Of a stretch of 64,000 nt of DNA, positions 17,395 through 28,234 are shown one piece after another. Within the stretch, counting starts at the first letter, position 1, and every line of letters begins with the position of its first letter. The DNA comes from Morganella morganii H1r (lineage in GTDB: Bacteria; Pseudomonadota; Gammaproteobacteria; Enterobacterales; Enterobacteriaceae), in assembly GCF_000633515.1 (NCBI RefSeq), contig NZ_AYMP01000006.1:1-64000 (forward strand), read 5' to 3'. The position numbers and the translations under genes are program-made. Under the pieces are notes generated by a model, which was given only the letters and a program-made list of their open reading frames with translations, was not told the origin of the DNA and did no database searches.

Positions 17395-18030
17395 ATGCAA
17401 AAAGAGACACTTTCCGCACTGATGGACGGAGAAACTCTTGACAGTGAAGTGGTTACCGCACTGACACAGGATGCAGATCTGCAGGCAGAATGGGCCGGTT
17501 ATCACCTTATCCGTGATACCATGCGCGGCGATCTGCCGGATGTTATGCATTTTGATATTGCGTCACGGGTAGCTGAAGCACTGGCGCAGGAGCCGGTTTA
17601 TATCGCACCTCAGGCGATCCCTGAGTCTCAGCCTGAACCGAAAACATGGCGTGATTACGGATTTGTGACAAAACTGCGCCCGTGGGCCAGTCAGCTAACA
17701 CAAATCGGTATGGCAGCCTGTGTGTCACTGGCCGTGATTATCGGTGTTCAGCACTATAATACTGACGGCACAGAGAGCGTGGTCAGCGGTGATGCATCTG
17801 CATTCAATACCGTTCCGTTTATGGGCAGTGCCTCACCTGTCAGCCTGGATCTGAAAAACGGCGCCGGTCTTGCTCCGCAGACCCGTTTTGATCAGGAGCG
17901 CGGTGCGCGTCTGAATGCGATTTTCCAGCAGTATGAACTGGATCGCCGTGTACACACGGATGGTCAGCCTGAAGTTAAACAGACAGCCACCCCGGAACAG
18001 GGTCGCACGTCTTCACAACCACAGCAGTAG
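17395..18030 (+). CDS. rseA: Anti-sigmaE factor RseA
   Basis: A 211-residue single-pass inner membrane protein. The cytoplasmic sigmaE-binding part (residues 1-95; MQKETLSALMDGETL, WAGYHLIRDTMRG) is followed by one membrane helix around 103-119 (IGMAACVSLAVIIGVQ) and a periplasmic part that binds RseB. Regulated proteolysis by DegS and RseP frees sigmaE; the DegS site lies in the periplasmic region. The C-terminus is Gln-rich. It starts 32 bases after rpoE, in one operon. Confidence 0.96.
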   Translation: MQKETLSALMDGETLDSEVVTALTQDADLQAEWAGYHLIRDTMRGDLPDVMHFDIASRVAEALAQEPVYIAPQAIPESQPEPKTWRDYGFVTKLRPWASQLTQIGMAACVSLAVIIGVQHYNTDGTESVVSGDASAFNTVPFMGSASPVSLDLKNGAGLAPQTRFDQERGARLNAIFQQYELDRRVHTDGQPEVKQTATPEQGRTSSQPQQ

Positions 18031-18032
18031 TA

Positions 18033-18986
18033 ATGAAACGAATCTGGTTATCCGTTGCTTTTCTGACGGGCAGCCTGTTACTCGCAGCACCGGCCTCAGC
18101 ACAACAAAGTGCTGAGGCACTGCTGCAGAATATGGGTAACGCTTCCCGCACACTCAGTTATGAACTCTCTTTTATCACCATCTCCCCGAAAGGTATCACA
18201 CCGGTTCGTTACCGCTATGCGGTTATGGATGGTCAGCCTGTCGCGCAGATTATGCAGATGGACAGCTCCCGCCGGGAAATTGTCCAGCGTGGTCAGGAGA
18301 TCAGCTACTATGAGCCGGGGCTGGACTCATTCAGCCTGAGCGGTAATCACATTGTTGATTATCTGCCGTCGATTATTTTCGCGGACTTCAATGCACTGAA
18401 AGCCTATTACAATTTTATTGATGTCGGGCGGATCCACATCGGTGATCATCCGGGCCGGGTCGTACGCATCACTTCAAAAGATAATTCACGTTACAATTAT
18501 ATTGTTGTCGCGGATGAAGAAACCGGCTTGCCGTTACAGGTGGATCTGCTGGATCAGAATAATGTCTCACTCGAACAGTTCCGCGTGGTTTCTGCTTCCG
18601 TGAATAACAGTAATGTGACAGAAGCCCTGAAAGCGGTGCAGTCTGTCACTATGCCGCCGGTACTGGCTATTCCGCAGCCGGAAAAGGTCAAATTTGACTG
18701 GGATGTGATGCGTCTGCCTAACGGGTTCAAAGAAATGACCCGCAACCGCCGTCAGGTGGGTGAGCAGGAATGGGTTGAAACCGTGATGTTCAGTGACGGC
18801 CTGTTCTCATTCTCCGTGAACGTCGCCAAAGCGGTTAAGACAGCAGAAAATCAACAGACAATGCGCCAGGGTTCGCGTACGCTCTACACCATACGTAAAG
18901 GTGATAATGAGATCACTGTCTTTGGCGAACTGCCTCCGGCGACAGCCCGGCAGATAGCTGACGGTGTGACATTCAGCGGAGGTTAA
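18033..18986 (+). CDS. rseB: SigmaE regulatory protein RseB
   Basis: A 317-residue periplasmic protein of the MucB/RseB family. The signal peptide is MKRIWLSVAFLTGSLLLAAPASA (cleavage about residue 23; written here as the N-terminus up to ASA). The larger N-terminal domain is lipoprotein-carrier-like (AEALLQNMGNASRTLSYELS, IVQRGQEISYYEPG) and the smaller C-terminal domain begins near residue 215. RseB shields RseA from DegS and senses lipopolysaccharide intermediates. Two bases separate it from rseA. Confidence 0.96.
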   Translation: MKRIWLSVAFLTGSLLLAAPASAQQSAEALLQNMGNASRTLSYELSFITISPKGITPVRYRYAVMDGQPVAQIMQMDSSRREIVQRGQEISYYEPGLDSFSLSGNHIVDYLPSIIFADFNALKAYYNFIDVGRIHIGDHPGRVVRITSKDNSRYNYIVVADEETGLPLQVDLLDQNNVSLEQFRVVSASVNNSNVTEALKAVQSVTMPPVLAIPQPEKVKFDWDVMRLPNGFKEMTRNRRQVGEQEWVETVMFSDGLFSFSVNVAKAVKTAENQQTMRQGSRTLYTIRKGDNEITVFGELPPATARQIADGVTFSGG

Positions 18987-18987
18987 T

Positions 18988-19455
18988 ATGGTCAGAGAGT
19001 GGGCAACCGTGGTGCGCTGGCAGAACGGGCGCGCGGTGCTGCGTTACGGGTCATCTGCCGGATGCGGCAGTTGCAAAGCCCGGGCGGCATGCGGCTCTTA
19101 TCTGCTGAATAAACTGGGGCCGGAAGCAGAGCATCAGCTTGAAATTCCGGTCAGTGAGCCGCTGGTGACCGGCCAGAAAGTGGAAGTCGGGATCCCCGAA
19201 GGAAGCCTGCTGCGCTCGGCAATGCTGGTGTATCTCACGCCGCTGCTGGGTTTATTTACCGGTGCGGGGCTGGTGCAGGCACTGGCGGAAAGCCAGTCTG
19301 CGGTTCTCGCGGGTGGCCTGCTGGGCGGCGCTGCAGGGTTCCTGCTGGCGCGTAAAATTGCCCGTCACTGGAGCGGCTCTGAGGATTATGAACCGGTCAT
19401 CCTGCAAATCGGCCTGCCGCCGTCAGAACTCAGTATTGATATGTGTGAGTCCTGA
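18988..19455 (+). CDS. rseC: SigmaE regulatory protein RseC
   Basis: A 155-residue inner membrane protein. A cytoplasmic cysteine cluster near the N-terminus (CGSCKARAAC) is followed by two membrane helices around residues 72-95 and 97-118. RseC is the last gene of the rpoE operon in enterics; its role in SoxR reduction and stress signalling is known but loosely defined. It starts two bases after the rseB stop. Confidence 0.95.
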   Translation: MVREWATVVRWQNGRAVLRYGSSAGCGSCKARAACGSYLLNKLGPEAEHQLEIPVSEPLVTGQKVEVGIPEGSLLRSAMLVYLTPLLGLFTGAGLVQALAESQSAVLAGGLLGGAAGFLLARKIARHWSGSEDYEPVILQIGLPPSELSIDMCES

Positions 19456-19481
19456 TTTATCCTGCTCCCCCGTTATAAAGT

Positions 19482-19513
19482 ATGCCGGTCATGATTTGAC
19501 CGGCATTTTTTTT
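19482..19513 (+). terminator. Intrinsic terminator of the rpoE-rseABC operon
   Basis: Perfect 10-base stem ATGCCGGTCA / TGACCGGCAT, five-base loop, then T8. Confidence 0.94.
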
Positions 19514-19862
19514 ACCGCGGGAATGTCAGTGATCCCTGTATTTTTTATACTGCTCAGATTGCATACTGTTATAACCGGGTATTTTCTGAGGTGCAGGGAC
19601 GGGCTATCGCCTGTGCGATCCATTTTGACTGCACGCCCGGGAAGGTTACCCGCCTGCAGTATGAATAAAAAATAATGGTCTGTACCGTTCTTGCAGAGCG
19701 GTGTTTTTTCTGCGGTAAAATGAACGTTTCTTTGAGTTGAGTGTCTGTAGCATGTAGAATGCTGGCAATAAGTCTATTAACCAGCAATATAGAGTGTTGG
19801 CTTTGAGTCCTTACAGGTGTCCAAAGCTAGTTTTATAGGGCATTACAAAGAAGAATTTTATC
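19514..19862 (+). other. Noncoding leader region before lepA with a second hairpin
   Basis: About 350 bases without an assured gene. A stem ACCGTTCT / AGAGCGGT at 19684-19702 (one G-U pair) followed by T6 looks like an intrinsic terminator, implying a short transcript that starts after the rseC terminator. Within it, a GTG-started frame of 25 codons at about 19591-19668 reads like coding sequence (VQGRAIACAIHFDC...) but has no clear ribosome binding site. The lepA promoter must lie in the last 150 bases. Confidence 0.35.
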
Positions 19863-21662
19863 TTGAAAATTAACCATATCCGAAATTTTTCCATTATTGC
19901 TCATATCGATCATGGTAAATCCACCTTATCGGATCGCATTATTCAGATTTGCGGCGGCTTATCCGACCGTGAAATGGCGGCGCAGGTTCTGGACTCAATG
20001 GATCTGGAACGCGAACGCGGCATTACCATCAAAGCCCAGAGTGTGACACTGGATTACACCACGCAGAGCGGGGACACGTACCAGCTCAACTTTATCGACA
20101 CCCCGGGGCACGTTGACTTCTCCTATGAAGTCTCCCGTTCACTGGCAGCCTGTGAAGGGGCGCTGCTGGTGGTAGATGCGGGGCAGGGTGTTGAGGCGCA
20201 GACGCTGGCAAACTGCTATACCGCACTGGAAATGAACCTGGAAGTGGTGCCGGTTCTGAACAAAATTGACCTGCCTGCCGCCGACCCGGAGCGGGTGGCG
20301 GAAGAAATTGAAGATATCGTCGGGATTGAGGCGGCAGATGCTGTGCGCTGCTCGGCGAAAACCGGCGTGGGCGTGACTGATGTGATCGAACGCCTGGTGC
20401 GCGATATCCCGCCGCCGGAAGGTGACCCGGATGCACCGTTACAGGCACTGATTATTGACTCCTGGTTTGATAACTATTTAGGGGTTGTGTCACTGATCCG
20501 TATCAAAAACGGCACACTGCGCAAAGGCGATAAAATCAAAGTCATGAGTACCGGCCAGGTGTATAACGCTGACCGTCTGGGGATCTTCACACCAAAACAG
20601 GTGGATAAAGATATCCTCCGATGCGGTGAAGTGGGCTGGCTGGTCTGTGCGATTAAAGACATTCTCGGGGCACCGGTCGGGGATACCTTAACCGGTGCAC
20701 GCGCACCGGCGGATAAACCGCTGCCGGGCTTTAAGAAAGTCAAACCTCAGGTCTACGCAGGTCTGTTCCCGGTCAGCTCTGATGACTATGAAGGCTTCCG
20801 TGACGCGCTCGGTAAACTGAGCCTTAACGATGCGTCCCTGTTCTATGAGCCGGAAAGCTCTACCGCGCTGGGCTTCGGTTTCCGCTGCGGTTTCCTGGGT
20901 CTTCTGCATATGGAGATTATCCAGGAGCGTCTGGAGCGTGAATATGATCTCGATCTGATCACCACCGCACCAACGGTTGTCTATGAAGTGGAAACCACCG
21001 GCGGTGAAATCGTCTATGTTGACAGCCCGTCCAAACTCCCGCCGCTCAATAATATTGAAGAGCTGCGCGAACCGATCGCGGAATGTCATATGCTGCTGCC
21101 GCAGCAGTACCTCGGTAACGTGATCACCCTGTGTATCGAAAAACGCGGTGTGCAGACCAATATGGTTTATCACGGCAACCAGGTCGCACTGACCTATGAA
21201 ATCCCGATGGCGGAAGTGGTGCTCGATTTCTTCGATCGCCTGAAATCCACCTCACGCGGGTATGCGTCACTGGATTACAACTTCAAACGCTTCCAGGCGT
21301 CTGATATGGTGCGCGTGGATGTGCTTATCAACGGCGATCGTGTGGATGCGCTGGCACTTATCACTCACCGTGATAATTCCATGTACCGCGGTCGTGAGCT
21401 GGTAGAGAAGATGAAAGATCTGATCCCGCGTCAGCAGTTTGATATCGCGATTCAGGCGGCTATCGGCACCCATATTATTGCGCGTTCAACAGTGAAACAG
21501 CTGCGTAAAAACGTCCTGGCGAAATGCTACGGCGGTGACGTCAGCCGTAAGAAAAAACTGTTGCAGAAACAGAAAGACGGTAAGAAACGCATGAAACAGG
21601 TCGGTAACGTTGAGTTACCACAGGAAGCGTTTTTAGCCATTCTCCATGTCGGCAAAGATTAA
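19863..21662 (+). CDS. lepA: Elongation factor 4 (LepA)
   Basis: A 599-residue translational GTPase. G motifs: AHIDHGKST (P-loop), [21 protein letters not shown]. They are followed by the EF-G-like domains and the LepA-specific C-terminal domain (FVKQLRK-like region ending [15 protein letters not shown]). It affects ribosome back-translocation or initiation under stress. Translation appears to begin at a TTG (19863) with GAAG nine bases upstream: no ATG or GTG lies near the conserved [10 protein letters not shown], and the next in-frame ATG is inside the GTPase domain. It is followed 27 bases later by lepB. Confidence 0.97.
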   Translation: MKINHIRNFSIIAHIDHGKSTLSDRIIQICGGLSDREMAAQVLDSMDLERERGITIKAQSVTLDYTTQSGDTYQLNFIDTPGHVDFSYEVSRSLAACEGALLVVDAGQGVEAQTLANCYTALEMNLEVVPVLNKIDLPAADPERVAEEIEDIVGIEAADAVRCSAKTGVGVTDVIERLVRDIPPPEGDPDAPLQALIIDSWFDNYLGVVSLIRIKNGTLRKGDKIKVMSTGQVYNADRLGIFTPKQVDKDILRCGEVGWLVCAIKDILGAPVGDTLTGARAPADKPLPGFKKVKPQVYAGLFPVSSDDYEGFRDALGKLSLNDASLFYEPESSTALGFGFRCGFLGLLHMEIIQERLEREYDLDLITTAPTVVYEVETTGGEIVYVDSPSKLPPLNNIEELREPIAECHMLLPQQYLGNVITLCIEKRGVQTNMVYHGNQVALTYEIPMAEVVLDFFDRLKSTSRGYASLDYNFKRFQASDMVRVDVLINGDRVDALALITHRDNSMYRGRELVEKMKDLIPRQQFDIAIQAAIGTHIIARSTVKQLRKNVLAKCYGGDVSRKKKLLQKQKDGKKRMKQVGNVELPQEAFLAILHVGKD

Positions 21663-21689
21663 TTATTCAGCAGGTTGTAAGGAGACATA

Positions 21690-22682
21690 ATGGCGAACAC
21701 TTTTGCGCTGATCCTGACCCTGGCAACGTTGGTTACCGGGATCATCTGGGTGGTGAATAAATTTAAAATTCAGCCGGCCCGTAAGAAAAAACTGGCGCGC
21801 ATGGCCGAACTGACAGAAGGAACCATGGATCAGGCACATCTGGCTGAAACAGTAGCCAAACCGGGCTGGGTGGAAGGTACGGCATCCCTGTTCCCGGTGC
21901 TGGCGATTGTTTTGATCGTGCGCTCATTTATTTATGAGCCGTTCCAGATCCCGTCCGGATCCATGATGCCGACACTGCTCATCGGCGATTTTATGCTGGT
22001 GGAAAAATACGCTTACGGGTTAAAAGACCCGATCACGCAGACCACCCTGATTAAAACCGGGGAGCCGAAGCGCGGTGATATTGCCGTGTTTAAATATCCG
22101 GAAGATCCGCGTGTCGATTATGTCAAGCGTGTGATTGGCCTGCCGGGCGATAAAGTCGTTTATGACCCGTATGCCAAAGAGTTACAGGTCTATCCGGGCT
22201 GTACCAAAGACCAGAGCAGCTGTGAAACCCTGCCGGTCACTTATGGTCAGGAATATGAAAGCGAATGGGCTATCCGCTGGGAAAAATCTCCGCTGGGCGG
22301 CTCCTTTATGAGCGGCGGCGCCCGTCAGTTCCCGATCGAAGATGATATGGAAGTCGGTTATCGCCGTCAGGCGGAACGGATTGAAAATCTGGGACCGGTG
22401 GCTCACCATATTCTGACCGTCCCGGAAATCACCCCGGACAGCATCAGCGGGCAGCGCCTGTTCCGTCAGCCGGGATTACCGGAGTACACCTGGGTGGTGC
22501 CGGAAGGGCATTACTTTATGATGGGTGATAACCGTGATAACAGTGCGGACAGCCGTGTCTGGGGATTTGTACCTGAACAAAACCTGGTCGGTCGTGCCAG
22601 CTTTATCTGGTTAAGCCTTGAAAAACAGGAAGGTGAATGGCCTACCGGTCTGCGCCTGAGCCGTTTCGGGCGGATAGAATAG
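21690..22682 (+). CDS. lepB: Signal peptidase I (leader peptidase)
   Basis: A 330-residue inner membrane serine protease that removes Sec and Tat signal peptides. Two N-terminal membrane helices (about 3-22 and 63-79) precede the catalytic Ser91 in PSGSMMPTL and Lys146 in DYVKRVIGLPGDK, the same numbering as E. coli. The late GDNRDNSADSR box is present. AAGGAG lies just before the ATG. Operon with lepA upstream and rnc downstream. Confidence 0.97.
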   Translation: MANTFALILTLATLVTGIIWVVNKFKIQPARKKKLARMAELTEGTMDQAHLAETVAKPGWVEGTASLFPVLAIVLIVRSFIYEPFQIPSGSMMPTLLIGDFMLVEKYAYGLKDPITQTTLIKTGEPKRGDIAVFKYPEDPRVDYVKRVIGLPGDKVVYDPYAKELQVYPGCTKDQSSCETLPVTYGQEYESEWAIRWEKSPLGGSFMSGGARQFPIEDDMEVGYRRQAERIENLGPVAHHILTVPEITPDSISGQRLFRQPGLPEYTWVVPEGHYFMMGDNRDNSADSRVWGFVPEQNLVGRASFIWLSLEKQEGEWPTGLRLSRFGRIE

Positions 22683-22745
22683 AAAAAACAGAATTTGCTG
22701 AGCATTACCTGTCATCACAGTGTAGAATATGCCCCGCAAAATGAT

Positions 22746-22825
22746 TGGCTCCCCGGTTTCCGGGGAGCCAGTGCAAACGCAACAGTTTTGTATCGCGGTT
22801 TTTTGCGGCTACAGGTCTGTTGCGT
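22746..22825 (+). promoter_or_regulatory. Structured rnc leader, probable RNase III autoregulation site
   Basis: Two stems in the 180 bases between lepB and rnc: a perfect 11-pair hairpin TGGCTCCCCGG / CCGGGGAGCCA (22746-22770, TTT loop) not followed by T residues, and ACGCAACAG (22777-22785) pairing with CTGTTGCGT (22817-22825). In E. coli RNase III cleaves a stem in its own mRNA leader; these are the candidates here. Confidence 0.6.
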
Positions 22826-22860
22826 GTGCGTTTTATAAACATCCTAATTTTTGGTCGCAC

Positions 22861-23541
22861 ATGAACCCGATAGTGATAAACCAGCTGCAGCGAAAACTCG
22901 GCTATACTTTTACCCGTCAGGACTTATTAATGCAGGCACTCACTCACCGCAGTGCCAGCAGCAAACATAATGAACGCCTGGAATTTCTCGGCGATTCTAT
23001 TTTAAGTTTTGTTATTGCCAATGATTTATATCACCGCTTCCCGAAAGTGGATGAAGGGGATATGAGCCGGATGCGCGCCACACTGGTGCGCGGAAATACC
23101 CTGGCGGAACTGGCCCGTGAATTTAACCTCGGCGAATGTCTGCGCCTGGGACCCGGAGAGCTGAAAAGCGGCGGCAGCCGCCGTGAATCGATCCTCGCGG
23201 ATACTGTTGAAGCCCTGATTGGCGGGATTTTTCTCGACAGTGATATTCAGACAATTGAGCGGATTATCCTCAGCTGGTATGAATCCAGACTGAACGAAAT
23301 CTCGCCCGGGGATAAACAAAAAGACCCGAAAACCCGGTTACAGGAATACCTTCAGGGGCGGCATCTGCCTCTGCCGAACTACCTGGTTGTTCAGGTAAAA
23401 GGTGAAGCTCACGATCAGGAGTTCACCATTCACTGCCAAATCAGCGGTGTTGAACAGCCGGTAAAAGGAACCGGTTCCAGCCGCCGGAAAGCCGAACAGG
23501 CCGCAGCGGAACAAGCATTAATTTTGTTGGAGCTTGAATGA
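22861..23541 (+). CDS. rnc: Ribonuclease III
   Basis: A 226-residue double-strand-specific endoribonuclease, equal in length to the E. coli enzyme. The family signature [12 protein letters not shown] near residues 38-49 carries the catalytic acidic residues, with a second set in [13 protein letters not shown]; a C-terminal dsRNA-binding domain starts near 155 ([13 protein letters not shown]). It processes rRNA precursors and many mRNAs. The ATG at 22861 is used rather than the longer open frame from 22729, which covers the leader hairpins. Overlaps era by four bases. Confidence 0.97.
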   Translation: MNPIVINQLQRKLGYTFTRQDLLMQALTHRSASSKHNERLEFLGDSILSFVIANDLYHRFPKVDEGDMSRMRATLVRGNTLAELAREFNLGECLRLGPGELKSGGSRRESILADTVEALIGGIFLDSDIQTIERIILSWYESRLNEISPGDKQKDPKTRLQEYLQGRHLPLPNYLVVQVKGEAHDQEFTIHCQISGVEQPVKGTGSSRRKAEQAAAEQALILLELE

Positions 23542-24446
23542 GCGAAGAAAACACCTATTGCGGCTTTGTCGCGATAGTCGGACGTCCCAATGTGGGCAAA
23601 TCCACCTTACTGAACCAGTTACTGGGGCAGAAAGTCTCTATTACCTCGCGGAAACCGCAGACCACGCGGCACCGTATTATGGGGATCGATACACAGGATA
23701 ATTATCAGATTATTTATGTGGATACCCCGGGGCTGCATATTGAGGAGAAACGGGCAATCAACCGCCTGATGAACCGTGCGGCCAGCAGTTCTATCGGTGA
23801 CGTTGAACTGGTGATTTTTATGGTTGAAGGCACTAACTGGACACCGGATGATGAGATGGTACTGAATAAAGTCCGTTCTCTGCGCTGCCCGGTGCTGCTG
23901 GCCATCAACAAAGTGGACAACGTGGAAGACAAAACCAAACTGCTGCCGCATATTGCGTTCCTCAGCCAGCAGATGGATTTTCTTGACGTGGTGCCGCTCA
24001 GTGCCGAGAAAAAAATGAATGTCGATACCATTGCGAACATCGTGCGTCAGCACATTCCGCAGGCGCCGTTCCACTTCCCGGAAGATTACATCACTGACCG
24101 CTCACAGCGTTTTATGGCCTCTGAAATCATCCGTGAAAAACTGATGCGTTTCCTCGGCGATGAACTGCCGTACTCGGTGACTGTGGAAATCGAACAGTTT
24201 GTTGTGCAGGACAACGGCGTATTTCAGATCAACGGTCTGATCCTCGTTGAGCGCGAAGGTCAGAAAAAAATGGTTATCGGCAACAAAGGCAGCCGTATCA
24301 AAACCATCGGGACTGAATCCCGTATTGATATGGAACGCCTGTTTGATGCCCGTGTTCACCTCGAACTGTGGGTGAAAGTCAAAGCCGGCTGGGCAGATGA
24401 TGAACGTGCACTGCGCAGCCTGGGTTATGTTGACGACCTGAAGTAA
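23538..24446 (+). CDS. era: GTPase Era
   Basis: A 302-residue essential GTPase that binds the 3' end of 16S rRNA during 30S maturation. GTPase motifs: [12 protein letters not shown] (G1), TTRHRIMG (G2 region), DTPGLH (G3), NKVDNV (G4). The C-terminal KH domain contains [13 protein letters not shown]. Starts inside the last codons of rnc (ATGA overlap), so the two are translationally coupled. Confidence 0.98.
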   Translation: MSEENTYCGFVAIVGRPNVGKSTLLNQLLGQKVSITSRKPQTTRHRIMGIDTQDNYQIIYVDTPGLHIEEKRAINRLMNRAASSSIGDVELVIFMVEGTNWTPDDEMVLNKVRSLRCPVLLAINKVDNVEDKTKLLPHIAFLSQQMDFLDVVPLSAEKKMNVDTIANIVRQHIPQAPFHFPEDYITDRSQRFMASEIIREKLMRFLGDELPYSVTVEIEQFVVQDNGVFQINGLILVEREGQKKMVIGNKGSRIKTIGTESRIDMERLFDARVHLELWVKVKAGWADDERALRSLGYVDDLK

Positions 24447-24453
24447 CGTAATA

Positions 24454-25212
24454 ATGGACGGCTGGCAGCGCGCATTTGTACTCCATAGTCGCCCTTACAG
24501 TGAAACCAGTCTGATGCTGGATGTGTTCACTGAACAGGAAGGGCGGCAGCGCCTGCTGGCGAAAGGGGCACGCCGCCGCCGTTCCGGTCTCAAAGGGGCA
24601 TTACAGCCCTTTACGCCGCTTCTGATCCGCTGGGGCGGGCGCGGGGAACTGAAAACCCTGCGTGATGCGGATCCTATCTCCCTCGCATTACCCCTGAGTG
24701 GTACCGTCCTTTACAGCGGCCTGTATATTAATGAGCTGCTCTCCCGTGTGCTGGCTAACGGCGTCACCTATTCCGCACTGTTTTTTGATTACCTGCGCTG
24801 CCTTCAGTATCTCGCGGCCAGTGATACCACGCCGGAGCAGGCACTGCGTCAGTTTGAACTGGCACTGCTGCATCATATCGGTTACGGCGTGGACTTTCTC
24901 CACTGCGCGGGCAGCGGGCAGGAAGTCTCTGACACCATGACCTACCGCTACCGCGAGGAAAAAGGCTTTATCGCCAGCCTGGTGGTGGATAACAGCAGTT
25001 TCACCGGTCGCGAACTGAAAGCCCTTGCCGCCCGGGAATTCCCGGATGCGGAAACTTTACGTGCCGCCAAACGCTTCACCCGCATCGCCTTAAAACCCTA
25101 TCTCGGTGGAAAGCCATTGAAAAGCCGCGAATTATTTCGTCAATTTGTGCGCCCGCCGTTGGTTTCAAAAGAAAATGACCGCAGTGGTTCCTCTTCGTCT
25201 GAAAAAGGTTAA
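24454..25212 (+). CDS. recO: DNA repair protein RecO
   Basis: A 252-residue recombination mediator of the RecFOR pathway that loads RecA onto SSB-coated gaps. It begins with the OB-fold ([33 protein letters not shown]) followed by the helical domain with [12 protein letters not shown]-type helices and the late [17 protein letters not shown]-like block ([16 protein letters not shown]). It follows era by seven bases with a weak ribosome binding site, in the conserved rnc-era-recO-pdxJ-acpS order. Confidence 0.96.
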   Translation: MDGWQRAFVLHSRPYSETSLMLDVFTEQEGRQRLLAKGARRRRSGLKGALQPFTPLLIRWGGRGELKTLRDADPISLALPLSGTVLYSGLYINELLSRVLANGVTYSALFFDYLRCLQYLAASDTTPEQALRQFELALLHHIGYGVDFLHCAGSGQEVSDTMTYRYREEKGFIASLVVDNSSFTGRELKALAAREFPDAETLRAAKRFTRIALKPYLGGKPLKSRELFRQFVRPPLVSKENDRSGSSSSEKG

Positions 25213-25248
25213 ACTGAATAACAAAAGTTACCCGGAGGATGATAAAAA

Positions 25249-25980
25249 ATGAGTGAAGTTTTATTGGGTGTAAACATTGACCACATTGCCACTGTCCGTA
25301 ATGCACGCGGCACCAGCTATCCGGATCCGGTTCAGGCGGCATTTGTCGCAGAGCAGGCGGGTGCGGAAGGTATCACTGTGCATCTGCGCGAAGATCGCCG
25401 TCATATCACCGATCGTGATGCGGAACTGCTGAGACAAACCATTCAGACCCGAATGAATCTGGAAATGGCGGTCACCGATGAGATGGTAGATATCGCCTGC
25501 CGTATCAAACCGGCGTTCTGCTGTCTGGTGCCGGAAAAACGTCAGGAAGTTACCACGGAAGGCGGGCTGGATGTCGCCGGTCAGAAAGAAAAAATCGCCC
25601 GAGCGGTGAAACGTCTGACTGAAGCCGGGATCAAAGTTTCCCTGTTTATTGACCCTGACCATACCCAGATTGACGCGGCGGATGATGTCGGTGCGCCGTT
25701 TATTGAGATCCACACCGGTGCTTATGCGGATGCGGAAACATCTCAGGAAGAAGACAAAGAATTTATCCGTATCAAAGATGCGGTTGCCTATGCGGCTGGT
25801 AAGGGCCTGAAAGTGAATGCCGGACACGGCCTGAACTATCACAATGTTCAGCGCGTGGCAGCACTGCCTGCTATTTATGAGCTGAATATCGGCCACGCTA
25901 TTATTGGCCGGGCGGTCTTCAGCGGACTGGCTGCAGCCGTTGCGGATATGAAAACCCTGCTGCGGGAAGCCCGTCGTTAA
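25249..25980 (+). CDS. pdxJ: Pyridoxine 5'-phosphate synthase PdxJ
   Basis: A 243-residue TIM-barrel enzyme that condenses 1-deoxyxylulose 5-phosphate with aminoacetone 3-phosphate to make pyridoxine phosphate. Visible motifs are [51 protein letters not shown] and [17 protein letters not shown] precedes the ATG. Its stop codon overlaps the acpS start by one base. Confidence 0.98.
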   Translation: MSEVLLGVNIDHIATVRNARGTSYPDPVQAAFVAEQAGAEGITVHLREDRRHITDRDAELLRQTIQTRMNLEMAVTDEMVDIACRIKPAFCCLVPEKRQEVTTEGGLDVAGQKEKIARAVKRLTEAGIKVSLFIDPDHTQIDAADDVGAPFIEIHTGAYADAETSQEEDKEFIRIKDAVAYAAGKGLKVNAGHGLNYHNVQRVAALPAIYELNIGHAIIGRAVFSGLAAAVADMKTLLREARR

Positions 25981-26366
25981 TGGCTATTGTCGGTATCGGT
26001 ACGGATATTGTTGAAATAAGTCGTATTGAAGCGGTTATCGGGCGTTCCGGTGACCGCTTTGCAAAACGGATACTCAGTGAGGCGGAGTGGGACGTTTACC
26101 GGCAGCATAAACAGCCGGTGCGTTTTCTGGCCAAGCGGTTTGCGGTTAAAGAAGCAGCATCCAAAGCACTGGGCACCGGGATCCGCCGGGGGCTGGCATT
26201 TAACCAGTTTGAAGTCAGTAATGATTTACTCGGCAAACCTAACCTGACCTTTCTCGGCTATGCCGGGGAACTGGCTGCCGCCCGTGAAGTCACACACTAC
26301 CATGTCTCTATCGCTGACGAGCGTCATTACGCTTGTGCAACGGTTATTCTCGAAACAAACACCTGA
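25980..26366 (+). CDS. acpS: Holo-[acyl-carrier-protein] synthase AcpS
   Basis: A 128-residue phosphopantetheinyl transferase that activates acyl carrier protein. The opening [13 protein letters not shown] holds the metal-binding aspartate and [20 protein letters not shown] the catalytic glutamate. Last gene of the rnc operon; TAATG coupling to pdxJ. Confidence 0.97.
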   Translation: MAIVGIGTDIVEISRIEAVIGRSGDRFAKRILSEAEWDVYRQHKQPVRFLAKRFAVKEAASKALGTGIRRGLAFNQFEVSNDLLGKPNLTFLGYAGELAAAREVTHYHVSIADERHYACATVILETNT

Positions 26367-26368
26367 CA

Positions 26369-26397
26369 GATGCGCCCGGCTGCGGGCGCATCATTGC
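26369..26397. terminator. Stem-loop between acpS and yfhL
   Basis: Perfect 10-base stem GATGCGCCCG / CGGGCGCATC with GCTG loop, in the 33-base gap between the convergent genes. The T tract after it is poor on both sides. Confidence 0.65.
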
Positions 26398-26399
26398 GC

Positions 26400-27341
<942 letters not shown>

Positions 27342-28004
27342 ATGTCAGTCAATCTTGGTACTGCCCCTAAATTTACCCCTGTGTTTCTGTCTATTATGGA
27401 TCGTGTGGCTGAGCGTAAAGCGGCGGCTCAGGAAGCGGGTGATATTGAAACAGCAGAACGCCTGGCGGCAATGTATGATGGTACAAAACCGGAAGATTAT
27501 CTTGTTGAGCCCATCCGTGAGATCAATGGTAAGAAGATTGTGGCGTATATAAACCGCGCCCGTAATGTTTTTGAATCTGACTTTGAATTAGGCGATAAGG
27601 TGTATGACAGGCATACCATTATTGACCTGATGGGATTCAGGATTAAAACGTTTGCGGATGAAGAAGCATGGAAAGCGGATATCTATAATGACCTCGACCC
27701 GTTTACGGGGGAACCCCGTATCGATATGTATTTTGATCATGGTGTGGAAATTTACACACTAACGTTCGGAAAAGTGATGAATTCTGATTCTGCGGATCTT
27801 AATACGGCGATTGAACTTGCGAACCGTTATAACTTTGATGAAACCCGTTTTGAAATCGCAGCGAGTCTCAGTGACAATGCGGGAGCCAGCGCAGTAATGT
27901 TACTGGAAAGTCCTGTTATGGATAAGCGATTATATTTACGTATGTTTTCCCGAAACTATATTAAATATCTGAAAAAAGGTGAAGAAAATACGTTCGCAGG
28001 TTAA
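27342..28004 (+). CDS. Unrecognised cytoplasmic protein
   Basis: A 220-residue protein I cannot assign. It has no signal peptide or membrane helix, is acidic, and begins with a helical stretch (IMDRVAERKAAAQEAGDIETAERLAAMYDG). A central part is rich in Asp/Glu and aromatic residues (DLDPFTGEPRIDMYFDHGVEIY). It has a clear ribosome binding site (AAGGATG), backbone-like codon use and its own terminator, so it is very probably a real gene. It is a single transcription unit next to small secreted-protein genes; nothing in the context states its job. Confidence 0.75.
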   Translation: MSVNLGTAPKFTPVFLSIMDRVAERKAAAQEAGDIETAERLAAMYDGTKPEDYLVEPIREINGKKIVAYINRARNVFESDFELGDKVYDRHTIIDLMGFRIKTFADEEAWKADIYNDLDPFTGEPRIDMYFDHGVEIYTLTFGKVMNSDSADLNTAIELANRYNFDETRFEIAASLSDNAGASAVMLLESPVMDKRLYLRMFSRNYIKYLKKGEENTFAG

Positions 28005-28028
28005 TGGCGGTTAACCGAAAATCCCTCA

Positions 28029-28057
28029 AAAAGCCTGCTCACTGAGCAGGCTTTTTT
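28029..28057. terminator. Bidirectional intrinsic terminator
   Basis: AAAAAGCCTGCTC / GAGCAGGCTTTTTT around an ACT loop. It serves the rightward 220-residue gene and the leftward small secreted-peptide gene. Confidence 0.93.
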
Positions 28058-28069
28058 AATGCATCTTTA

Positions 28070-28234
28070 TTAATGTGTATAAGTGCCGCCATATATACAT
28101 ATCGGATACAGCCATGCGGGCATATCTTTATAATCCTGATTGCATGTATGCTGACCCCACATGACACAGGAAAACGCAGGTGCAGAAGAAAAAACAATCA
28201 CAGCAGTAAAAAGGGAACAAAGTATCTTTTTCAT
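28070..28234 (-). CDS. Small secreted cysteine-containing protein
   Basis: A 54-residue product read by hand; too short for the usual ORF cut-off. The signal peptide MKKILCSLFTAVIVFSSAPAF is followed by a mature part of about 33 residues containing Cys22, Cys31 and Cys46 and several aromatic residues (CVMWGQHTCNQDYKD, then MPAWLYPICIYGGTYTH). AGAGG lies six bases before the ATG and a strong terminator follows. The even spacing of cysteines suggests one disulfide in the periplasm or outside. No family recognised. Confidence 0.7.
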   Translation of the reverse strand: MKKILCSLFTAVIVFSSAPAFSCVMWGQHTCNQDYKDMPAWLYPICIYGGTYTH

